Assembly: GCF_900102185.1 (NCBI RefSeq)
Contig: NZ_LT629690.1
Location: forward strand, 3,720,001 to 3,784,000
From: Terriglobus roseus
GTDB lineage: Bacteria; Acidobacteriota; Terriglobia; Terriglobales; Acidobacteriaceae
Direction: 5' to 3'
Length of the DNA stretch: 64,000 nucleotides
Numbering within the stretch: position 1 is the stretch's first letter; each line of letters opens with the position of its first letter. Below the pieces are notes generated by a model that was given only the letters and a program-made list of their open reading frames with translations, was not told the DNA's origin and made no database searches. Made by a program: the position numbers and the translations under genes. This document shows positions 53,374 through 60,866 of this stretch, piece by piece.

Positions 53374-55563
53374 TCAACTCTCCGGATTCTGTGTGCGATT
53401 CGGTGCGACGTCTCGCTGAATAGCCCTGGCTAAATCTCTCAAGAAATCGACTGCGCCATCCGTAACAGATTGCAGTTGAGCTTTGTCGATCAATGAAGAT
53501 ACCGGGCTGGCTGCAGCATCTGGCGTATTGGACGACGGCGCGAAGTGTGAGAAACCGTCCGCATCCACATAGATGGGTGGAGGAGGCGTCGTACGCAGCG
53601 AGAGCTTCGATGTAAGACGGTCGACCGCAACGCGTGCACTATCGGTAAGCTCGCTGAGTGAGTTGGAGAGCTTCGCGGAAGCAGGCTTAGGCTGTGTGTC
53701 GGCAGCAGTCCAGGGCTGGCCAACGCGGTATTCTCGTTGCTCAAATTGCGCGGTGAAGTTTGCGATTGTCTTCGTGAAGAAGTTCTTATACGCATCCGCC
53801 ACGAGGTAGTTCTTGAGCGCGGGATTCAGGTCAAGTTGCATCATCTGCCAGAACACCGGAAGAGAAAACTCCTGCCGCCCAACGATGGTGATTTCCACTT
53901 CATTCGCAGGTGTCCGCTTGAAGATAACGATGCCATCATCGAACCTTGCGGAGTTATTTTCACTCTTGATGGTGCGCCACCAGATTTTCTGCTCGTTCTC
54001 CGTGTATCGCGCAAACTCAAGTTTGGAAACATCGATCGGTTGGCCTCCGCTCGGCGCCGTGTAATTGGGCTGCGGCAGATAGATGTTGCGCTCCGCCTGA
54101 TGCGTCACACGACCAGCCTTATCGCGAAAAACGGGAACACACGAGCCACCGATGTAATCGTTCATCATGCGAATGGAACGGGTAATATCCACCTTTGCCA
54201 CAAAGTCATCGAATGGGATTGGGATTTCACGCGAGACATGGAACAGGATGGAATGATCGAGGGTGTGAAGCCGCATTCCATTGGCATCCGGCGGGAACTG
54301 CAGCACCAGTTGTTCCAGCGGTTCCATGTAGTCCTGCGACGCTTCATAGTCTGCCGCCGTTAAATCCTGCAAAGAGATGTTGAGCGGACGCTCCATCCAC
54401 TTCAACTTGTCCTTCGCAAACATCACCTTCGATGCATCATTGAGTTGGTTTGCGCTTCCCAGTGTGTAATTCAGACTTAGAAAGGCGGCGAACGAGAGTG
54501 GGTCTGCATCCAGGCTGCCGAACTGCGCGGCAAGTGTGCTGTTGATCCTGTCCGTCATCGCGTCCTTAAATGGAAAGAGCAGCCGATCCACACTCTGCAG
54601 CCAGGCAATGGCAGTGCGCTGCACTTCGAGCGATCCATTTCGTTTGGCCACAGCATCGGCCACCATGGGATGAACATTCTTTACTGCGGGAAACGGCGTC
54701 AGATCTCCAATGACCGAATACTGAGACGGTAGACCCTGTTCACGTAGTAGTTTCGCCACAATGGGAGACGTGTATGGATCGACGCCAAACTTATTTGCGA
54801 GCGTCCAGTCCGCCAAGGTTGCGCTGCTGCTTGCGATGATCGTTGAGACAGCGAGCGGCATTGCGCATCGCGAACCTGCGCTGCCATGGTTCGCCAGGTA
54901 CGCATCCACAATAGCGAAATGAACAGGCGTGTGTTGCAGCAACTCACTGCACACATCTTCCGGGCGCAGACGGTGATAGTACTGCAACTCAGTGTCCTGC
55001 AACGGCAAAACGCCAATCAGGTTTTGCGCTGTGCCAGCAAAGCTGAACTCATCATCGGTCTTTGCCTTCGCGAAGCTGATGCGAAAATCCGCATTCTTCC
55101 ACGAAGCATTGAGGGACGAACCGCTGAGGATGCTGGTTGCAGGAAACCCCGCATCGCAAAGATCTTCGCTAAGGTCTGAGAAATCGTATGCATTCTGTTG
55201 CGTGGTTTCGAAGCGATAGCCCGCGAGGTCTGCCACGATAAGTGGGTCGCGATTTTCCAACCAAAACCCTGAGCTGTTCTGAGCTGTGCCAATCGTTACA
55301 TTGGTGTATCCAGCGTTGTGCAGCCAATCAACCAGATGCTCTACCAATGCAGGGTCGGTGATGCAGGTGGCAGGCTTGAAATAGAAGTTCAGGTCGGGCT
55401 TGATGAAGATAGTTAACTGGGCGGCCGAAGTACTTGTCTGCTCGCACCGCAGGTTTAGTACCTGCAACAAGCCCGCCTGCGAAACAGCTTCGTCGAAACA
55501 GGCGAATTTGTCCTGCGGATCAGTAACGAGAGCTACGACGACGCCTTGTGTGGAGTCGTTCAT
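53374..55563 (-). CDS. 729-residue protein with DUF362-like N-terminus, unknown function
   Basis: The first 230 residues resemble DUF362: VVVALVTDPQDKFACFDEAV, IFIKPDLNFYFKPATCITDPALVEHLVDWLHNAGYTNVTIGTA. The middle (about 300-500) is mixed alpha/beta with no match I know (FHVSREIPIPFDDFVAKVDITRSIR). A Pro-rich tail and a final amphipathic helix region (VDRLTSKL, VTDGAVDFLRDLARAI) recall membrane or granule association. No [4Fe-4S] ferredoxin motif is present, unlike many DUF362 proteins. It overlaps the AarF gene by 4 bp. It appears specific to this cluster. Confidence 0.75.
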   Translation of the reverse strand: MNDSTQGVVVALVTDPQDKFACFDEAVSQAGLLQVLNLRCEQTSTSAAQLTIFIKPDLNFYFKPATCITDPALVEHLVDWLHNAGYTNVTIGTAQNSSGFWLENRDPLIVADLAGYRFETTQQNAYDFSDLSEDLCDAGFPATSILSGSSLNASWKNADFRISFAKAKTDDEFSFAGTAQNLIGVLPLQDTELQYYHRLRPEDVCSELLQHTPVHFAIVDAYLANHGSAGSRCAMPLAVSTIIASSSATLADWTLANKFGVDPYTSPIVAKLLREQGLPSQYSVIGDLTPFPAVKNVHPMVADAVAKRNGSLEVQRTAIAWLQSVDRLLFPFKDAMTDRINSTLAAQFGSLDADPLSFAAFLSLNYTLGSANQLNDASKVMFAKDKLKWMERPLNISLQDLTAADYEASQDYMEPLEQLVLQFPPDANGMRLHTLDHSILFHVSREIPIPFDDFVAKVDITRSIRMMNDYIGGSCVPVFRDKAGRVTHQAERNIYLPQPNYTAPSGGQPIDVSKLEFARYTENEQKIWWRTIKSENNSARFDDGIVIFKRTPANEVEITIVGRQEFSLPVFWQMMQLDLNPALKNYLVADAYKNFFTKTIANFTAQFEQREYRVGQPWTAADTQPKPASAKLSNSLSELTDSARVAVDRLTSKLSLRTTPPPPIYVDADGFSHFAPSSNTPDAAASPVSSLIDKAQLQSVTDGAVDFLRDLARAIQRDVAPNRTQNPES

Positions 55564-57257
55564 CGCTCTTGCCTCGCAGAAGCGTTCTTGTATCGAAACC
55601 CGCGATGAATCAAAGCTACGATGATGCTTGAAACGGCAGCAAGGACAGTCACCGCTAAGACTGCCTGTCGAACTGTTAGCAGCTTAGCCAGAATGAAGCT
55701 GCAGATAATGCCGCAGCCACCGAGCATAAGCAGGCCAACAAACAGGACCAACGCCAGTCGCGCATTAGCCCGGTCATAGCACCGACAGGCGTCTTCAAGG
55801 CCCAGGTGATCAAGCTGGATTTTGAGCTGTCCCTGCGCGAGTTGAGTGAACGTCGTCAGCAGCGTTGCAGAAAAATCCTGAAACCGCAGGAGAGTTCCCA
55901 GACCAATCCCGTAGTCCTGATGAGCGTTGGCATCCTGCGGCAATTCTGCCGGCTGGTTTTGACGAAGCAATGGCATTGCAATCGGAATCAAATCAAAAGC
56001 AGGATCGAGATTCTTGCCAACACTGTCTGCCGTTGCCAATACCTTAAAGGCGAGGTAGAAACCGCGTGGCAGGATAAGTCGGTATTTTCCAGTGATTGCC
56101 AAAATATCTGCGAGCAGACGGGGTACGACAACAGCATGCGTGGTTCGATGGCTCGCAAGAAAACGCCTCATGTCCTCACGCAGTGCGGCAGCATCAATGC
56201 TTCCGGTCGAATCCGAAAGAGCAAGGACGGAGGCCGTCGCTGATTCCGCATTCTGCTGCAACAAGCTGTACAGCAGCGTGTTCACGCACGCACGTTCCGG
56301 GGGACCAAGCTCTCCTACCAGGCCAAGGTCATAGAACCCGATCGCGCCATCCTTCGAGACGATGACATTGTCCGCATGTGGATCGCCGTGAAAGAACCCG
56401 AAACAGAAGATCTGCCGCAGTAACGTTCTCGCAAAGGCCTGCGCGGTCGACTTGTTGAAGGGCGTATAGCCCTGGAGATCCGCTAATTTCGTCCCCGGCT
56501 CATACGTTGTTGTAAGAACGTGACGCGCAGAGTGGGAACGGATGACGCGTGGAACACGAATACCGGAGTCATGTTCGAATTGCCAGGCAAACCGGTCAAG
56601 GTTGTTTGCCTCCAGTTCATAGTCCAACTCAGACTGAACGTCGTTCATAAAGTCTGAGACAAGTCGAGCCGCGGAATCGCCGTCGCCGCCAGTCTTCATG
56701 CGAAGAATTAGCTGTTGGATGATCGCGGTATCGCAGTGCAGCAGTTCTTCAAGGCCTTTTCCCTGCACTTTTACTGCGACTTCCGTGCCATCCTTCAACC
56801 ACGCACGATGCACCTGTCCGATAGAGCCTGAGGCGATGGGTATGCTCTCGATACGCTCAAAGAGCATAGAGATCGTGCCCTTGAGTTCCTCCTCGATGAC
56901 AGCTTGGGCCACTGCAAAGGAAAATGGCGTGGTTTCATCCTGCAGCTTGGCCAGTTCGTCGCGGAACGGCTTACTTAGAATTTCATCGCGCGTGGAAAGT
57001 AACTGGCCGAACTTAATGAAGGCGGGCCCAAGTTCACAGAGCGCGTCACGCACAGTTTTTGGTGAAACGCGTGGCGTGAATCTGCCACGGGCAAGATTCT
57101 CAAACATCTCAGAGAGGCCATACCGCACCAGGATTGCGAGCACGTCGCGGTAGCGTCCACGGCTGCGCGCATCAAGTATTCCGGTGATAGGTTCTGCCAC
57201 GGCCAATGTAGAGCCTCTTGCAGGGGGAAAATGTGCTGTGGGGGCCAAGATTATCAT
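55560..57257 (-). CDS. AarF/UbiB/ABC1 atypical kinase-like protein
   Basis: About 565 residues from the ATG at 57257; ATG at 57317 or 57302 would add up to 20. The family hallmarks are present: the KxGQ motif as KFGQLLSTR, GQVHRAWLKDGTEVAVKVQ (Ala-rich loop and Lys), FGFFHGDPHADN (catalytic loop) and FYDLGLVGEL (DFG-like). Two C-terminal membrane helices follow (ALVLFVGLLMLGGCGIICSFIL and AVLAVTVLAAVSSIIVALI). The family supports ubiquinone and other lipid metabolism through ATPase activity rather than protein phosphorylation. It is the first gene of the minus-strand operon, divergent from the 147-residue repeat gene. Confidence 0.9.
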   Translation of the reverse strand: MIILAPTAHFPPARGSTLAVAEPITGILDARSRGRYRDVLAILVRYGLSEMFENLARGRFTPRVSPKTVRDALCELGPAFIKFGQLLSTRDEILSKPFRDELAKLQDETTPFSFAVAQAVIEEELKGTISMLFERIESIPIASGSIGQVHRAWLKDGTEVAVKVQGKGLEELLHCDTAIIQQLILRMKTGGDGDSAARLVSDFMNDVQSELDYELEANNLDRFAWQFEHDSGIRVPRVIRSHSARHVLTTTYEPGTKLADLQGYTPFNKSTAQAFARTLLRQIFCFGFFHGDPHADNVIVSKDGAIGFYDLGLVGELGPPERACVNTLLYSLLQQNAESATASVLALSDSTGSIDAAALREDMRRFLASHRTTHAVVVPRLLADILAITGKYRLILPRGFYLAFKVLATADSVGKNLDPAFDLIPIAMPLLRQNQPAELPQDANAHQDYGIGLGTLLRFQDFSATLLTTFTQLAQGQLKIQLDHLGLEDACRCYDRANARLALVLFVGLLMLGGCGIICSFILAKLLTVRQAVLAVTVLAAVSSIIVALIHRGFRYKNASARQER

Positions 57258-57359
57258 CAATTTCGGGCCATAAAAGTAAATTGTGAAATCTGTTGTTGTC
57301 ATGCGATGAGTGCGCATATACTCCGGGCAGAATCAATACGCACTGAAAAGGCGGATTCT

Positions 57360-57803
57360 ATGTCTAAGGGCGGCACCCCCACAATTCCTAACGATTACAC
57401 GTATTCCATTGGCGGCACTGGAACTACACTGTCTGTCGATTACGGGTTGGATAACATCCATGTGAAAGAGTTGCCCGCGGTTGAAGTGGGCGTGACCTCG
57501 TTTCCAGAGGTTACGGGCAACGCTAACATCGCGATTAAAGAGTTGCCTCCCATCGTCTCCACCGTGACGACACTGTCCACTGTGAGTACGACTTCAAGTG
57601 TGGCAATTACAGAAATCCCGCCCATCACGACGAATCTGAATATCGCCGTCACGGAGATACCGGAACAGCGCATTCACTACCCGGCTCACTATCAGCTTGG
57701 GTTCAGTCTTCTGGGCATGGAGATCTGGGGCCTCTCGCTCTGCGGCGAAGCGCAGGTCATCAACGAAAAGTACGTTCCGCGTAGAACCGAGATTTGCCGT
57801 TAG
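57360..57803 (+). CDS. 147-residue protein with four short I-x-[IV]-[KT]-E-[IL]-P repeats
   Basis: The ATG at 57360 starts the coherent sequence; an earlier frame start at 57231 lies in the divergent promoter and is rejected. Four copies of a short unit are seen: NIHVKELPA (residue 32), NIAIKELPP (56), SVAITEIPP (80) and NIAVTEIPE (94). The spacing is 24, 24 and 14 residues, with Thr/Ser/Val-rich strands between. This suggests a small beta-solenoid or extended fibre. The C-terminal 45 residues (HYQLGFSLLGMEIWGLSLCGEAQVI) are a separate short domain. There is no signal peptide. No family is recognised. It leads the plus-strand operon of four tightly linked genes. Confidence 0.8.
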   Translation: MSKGGTPTIPNDYTYSIGGTGTTLSVDYGLDNIHVKELPAVEVGVTSFPEVTGNANIAIKELPPIVSTVTTLSTVSTTSSVAITEIPPITTNLNIAVTEIPEQRIHYPAHYQLGFSLLGMEIWGLSLCGEAQVINEKYVPRRTEICR

Positions 57804-57816
57804 AGCAGGAGTTCCA

Positions 57817-58611
57817 ATGGCCGAGTCAGTGATTCAGTACGCCAATGTTGACCCAAAGGGGGTTGTCTTTTACGGCCCTCCGAAGATGCTGCGTGGCACG
57901 TTACCGTTGGTCAATCCGACCGATCAGAAATTGAAGATGCAGTCGCTGGCTGTCACCACCGATACATTGCGTGGACCTGCATCTCTGCCGTTGCAAACCA
58001 TCGCCGTAGGTGTACGGCTGATGCCTGGGGAACAGGCCGCTGTGCGCAGTACGATTCAATTGGATCCGCAGACTGCTCCGGGAACGTACTCTTTCAGCGT
58101 CGATGTTGCCGGAACATCCGTTCCAGTGACCGCGCATGTGACGGAAGTCGTCGACTTCCGCATTGAGCCAGCATCGGTGACACTGCTCGCGGGATCGGAA
58201 AACTCGTTCGAACGAACCTTCGTCATTGAGAATGCAGGCAATGTTCCACTGCCGCTCGGCGAACGGTGTGAAGCTCCATTGACCGATTCGATCGATCTGA
58301 AGACATCCATGTTGCACGGGCTTAGCAACGCGGGCGATGCGGAAGTGAAAGAAAAAGTGAATGCATGGCTGAAGGACTGGGGCGAGCGCATGCCCGGCAT
58401 GCTTGTTGTCCTTCGCGACCCGATCGTACTGAGCCCCGGTAACAAAATGACTGCAACGGCGACCTTCCAGCTCCCAGATACTTTGCAGCCATTCCGCTGC
58501 TATACGGCGAACCTGCAGCTTTACAACGCATTTCTTACCGTGACGGTCTACACGACGCGCAACGTGAACACATCCAGTAAGAAGAAACGGGGGAATGAAG
58601 ATGGCGTGTAG
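57817..58611 (+). CDS. Ig-like beta-sandwich protein, unknown function
   Basis: 264 residues from the ATG at 57817, which follows AGGAG. A longer frame from 57697 reads the previous gene out of frame. Two or three Ig-like modules are suggested: LRGTLPLVNPTDQKLKMQSLAV, GTYSFSVDVAGTSVPVTAHV, RIEPASVTLLAGSENSFERTFVIENAGNVPLPL, and SPGNKMTATATFQLPD near the end. A helical insert (residues 175-200) breaks the strands. There is no signal peptide, so it would be cytoplasmic unless exported otherwise, unusual for such domains. The end overlaps the next gene by 11 bp. Confidence 0.8.
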   Translation: MAESVIQYANVDPKGVVFYGPPKMLRGTLPLVNPTDQKLKMQSLAVTTDTLRGPASLPLQTIAVGVRLMPGEQAAVRSTIQLDPQTAPGTYSFSVDVAGTSVPVTAHVTEVVDFRIEPASVTLLAGSENSFERTFVIENAGNVPLPLGERCEAPLTDSIDLKTSMLHGLSNAGDAEVKEKVNAWLKDWGERMPGMLVVLRDPIVLSPGNKMTATATFQLPDTLQPFRCYTANLQLYNAFLTVTVYTTRNVNTSSKKKRGNEDGV

Positions 58612-59350
58612 CGAATCCAGTGTCTCCAATCCAATGACTCAGGCCAGCCAGCAGGGCATGCAGTGGTTTACGGATTACACGAAAATGAACCTCCAGATGG
58701 CGCAAACTGCGACGCAGATGCTGACACCGGTGATGTCTGCCTGGATGAGTTGGTATCAGTCGCTGCTGCCGTCGCAGTTGAGCGATCTCACCAAGTCAAC
58801 GAGTGACACGCTGATGTCCATGGCGAAATCAGCCATGTGCGACATTCCTTCCACGACTTGTCCCCCGAAGTGCGCTTGCGATATCGACTGGTCAGCCTAC
58901 CCTGGCGAAATCCGTAAATCGACAGTGAAGATCAGGAACACCTCAAAAGACAGCATTGAATACACTTTTGTTGGTAAGCCCTTCTCACATTGCGGTAAGG
59001 CACTTGATCTGATTCCTGAGATCAACACCCAGTCCGTCACTGCTGCTCCAGGCGAGACGGTGAGTGTTGTGATCGGCGTTACGGTGGGCGAACAGTTCCA
59101 GAGCGGTGTTGCTTACGAGTCAGAAGTTCTGGTGCGCGGCAAGTATGAGCGCTGCATCAAGATCAAGTTGAGCGTAGCCTGCGGCTGCGACGATGCATGC
59201 AGCTTCGACCAGGGTGACATCCCATACCGCGTGCGCCCAGACAACTGGTACAAGCACTTCCAGTGCAGTGAACCGTGCTTTGAAGCGATCCAGCCGGGGC
59301 GCACTACAACTGGCGTCAATGGGACAGACGTTGCCGGAGTGAAGTCTTGA
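58601..59350 (+). CDS. Phasin-like helical domain fused to a Cys-rich beta domain
   Basis: 249 residues from the ATG at 58601, chosen because GGGGGA is well spaced; the ATG at 58595 is too close. Residues 10-80 are amphipathic and rich in Met, Gln and Ala (MQWFTDYTKMNLQMAQTATQM), recalling phasin proteins that coat hydrophobic granules. Residues 85-200 are a beta-sandwich-like domain with clustered cysteines (CDIPSTTCPPKCACD and CGCDDAC), possibly metal-binding or disulfide-linked. The fusion is unfamiliar to me. The end overlaps the next gene by 4 bp. Confidence 0.75.
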   Translation: MACSESSVSNPMTQASQQGMQWFTDYTKMNLQMAQTATQMLTPVMSAWMSWYQSLLPSQLSDLTKSTSDTLMSMAKSAMCDIPSTTCPPKCACDIDWSAYPGEIRKSTVKIRNTSKDSIEYTFVGKPFSHCGKALDLIPEINTQSVTAAPGETVSVVIGVTVGEQFQSGVAYESEVLVRGKYERCIKIKLSVACGCDDACSFDQGDIPYRVRPDNWYKHFQCSEPCFEAIQPGRTTTGVNGTDVAGVKS

Positions 59351-60057
59351 CGAATAACTCTCAAACGCTTGCAGACGCTTTGAAAACTCTTGAAGGCCAG
59401 GTCGTTGAGTCGTACGTTGACGGTTGGAAGAGCTATTGGAAGCTTGTGACAGATGTCGCGCGCGATCCATCATCGTTTCAGACTGCACAAAAGGAATATC
59501 TGAACCATGTGGTTCAGACAGTGCCAGGGAATGTCTCGAAGACCCTTCAGGCTGGTGTGCGGGTGTATGGAGCTCTTATTCAATCCGGCGGCCAGTTGGC
59601 TGGCGAACTCTACACGCGCACCGCACAAGACTTGACCAAGGCCGCAACTGCAGCTGCGACAACCGCAGAGACGGTAGCTGCGCGCGTCGTGGAACCAGCA
59701 CCGGTTGCGCCTTCGGAGTTTACCTTTGAGGGGTACGCGGAAGAAACACTCAGCAAGAGATTTCTTGTGTCGAACAGGTCTCCACATCCCGTCGACGTTG
59801 CTCTTGAGATCTCCAGCTTTACCCCGGATACTGAAGGTGCTTTGGTTCAAGTCAATGTGACACCGCAAACGTTTTCTCTTGCAGCCAATGAAGAGAACGT
59901 GGTGTCGTGCGCTGTGACGATCCCTCCCTCTCTTACGCCGATGAAGGACCACCGCGCTGTGCTTTCCGCTCCAGGCTTACCTTCTCTGAGCATTGGTTTG
60001 CATGTTCGCAGCATGGGTGAGCGGGACGTTGTGATTGAGGATGCGCCCACGGCTTGA
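59347..60057 (+). CDS. Second phasin-like plus beta-sandwich fusion protein
   Basis: 236 residues from a TTG start that overlaps the upstream stop (TTGA), with GGAG 6 bp ahead. Residues 5-110 form a long amphipathic helical region (LKTLEGQVVESYVDGWKSYW, YLNHVVQTVPGNVSKTLQAG, ATAAATTAETVAARVV) like a phasin. Residues 120-230 are a single Ig-like domain (FLVSNRSPHPVDVALEISSF, VNVTPQTFSLAANEENVVSC, HRAVLSAPGLPSLSIGLHV). The same two-part plan as the preceding protein, without its cysteine cluster, suggests an old duplication. It ends 11 bp before the convergent PAP2 gene. Confidence 0.75.
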   Translation: MTNNSQTLADALKTLEGQVVESYVDGWKSYWKLVTDVARDPSSFQTAQKEYLNHVVQTVPGNVSKTLQAGVRVYGALIQSGGQLAGELYTRTAQDLTKAATAAATTAETVAARVVEPAPVAPSEFTFEGYAEETLSKRFLVSNRSPHPVDVALEISSFTPDTEGALVQVNVTPQTFSLAANEENVVSCAVTIPPSLTPMKDHRAVLSAPGLPSLSIGLHVRSMGERDVVIEDAPTA

Positions 60058-60068
60058 TCCGCCTTGCA

Positions 60069-60638
60069 TTAGAAGAGGCAGAGAGCGAGAGATGTCGCAA
60101 CAAACGATCCGACTCCAATCCCTGCGATAAGATCCGAAGGATAGTGCTGGCCGCTTGCGACGCGAGCCCAGCACAGCAACAACAATCCGAACACAAGCTC
60201 TGGGATAGCTCGATGATGTTGCCAGCAAAGCAACACACCGACCACGGATAAGGTCATGCAATGACCGCTAGGGAAAGAGTATTGATCCAGGCAGCGCCCA
60301 CGATACGGAACGTTCTTGGCGAAGTGAAATGGCCGTTCGCGAGCAAGGCGTGGCTTGGTGGAACCGTACAACAGATGCGCTACGACAACCCCACTCAAAA
60401 GCGCGAATAACAGCTTCCACTCATGCAGAAAAATGACCCACAGCGCCAGCGGTGCATAAATCCAGCCATTGCACATCTGATTGGTGACATCTGCAAGTAG
60501 GCGAAACGGCCTGGGTTCTGATAGCCGTACCAGCTTCACGACCCACGGTATTTCCCTGTGATTCATGCGCAGGAATAACGCATCAATCCGAGCACGAGAC
60601 GAGGATGTAAGCGGGGCTAGGGCGTTTGTGGAAGACAT
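60069..60638 (-). CDS. PAP2-superfamily membrane phosphatase
   Basis: 189 residues with about five helices. The three phosphatase motifs are present: KPRLARERP (motif 1), YSFPSGHC (motif 2) and ARVASGQHYPSD (motif 3 with His and Asp). Such enzymes dephosphorylate phosphatidic acid, undecaprenyl or other isoprenyl diphosphates at the membrane. It is convergent with the second phasin-like gene and lies 226 bp from the dnaE2 end. The substrate is unknown. Confidence 0.9.
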   Translation of the reverse strand: MSSTNALAPLTSSSRARIDALFLRMNHREIPWVVKLVRLSEPRPFRLLADVTNQMCNGWIYAPLALWVIFLHEWKLLFALLSGVVVAHLLYGSTKPRLARERPFHFAKNVPYRGRCLDQYSFPSGHCMTLSVVGVLLCWQHHRAIPELVFGLLLLCWARVASGQHYPSDLIAGIGVGSFVATSLALCLF

Positions 60639-60833
60639 TGTCTTTCACCTGGCACTTGCAGAGATCAGAGGCGTGTTGCCGCGATGCTACACCCGTCTCA
60701 ATTCGCGAAACAAGCATAAAGCGCAAGAAATCGAAAATTAGGTGTTTCCTGCGGATCGCAGCTTCAGTATGGAACACCAGGTTGAAACGATCTGCAAGCA
60801 GATGTGGACTACGGTCCACCACGAGCCACTCTC

Positions 60834-60866
60834 GATCCTTATCGCATTAGAAATGCGATAAGGATC
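60834..60866. repeat. Perfect 15-bp inverted repeat at the dnaE2 stop codon
   Basis: GATCCTTATCGCATT and AATGCGATAAGGATC are separated by AGA. The stem includes two bases of the dnaE2 stop codon (60865-60867). No T-run follows on either strand, so it is not a classical rho-independent terminator. It may be an mRNA 3' end stabiliser or a protein site. Confidence 0.8.
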
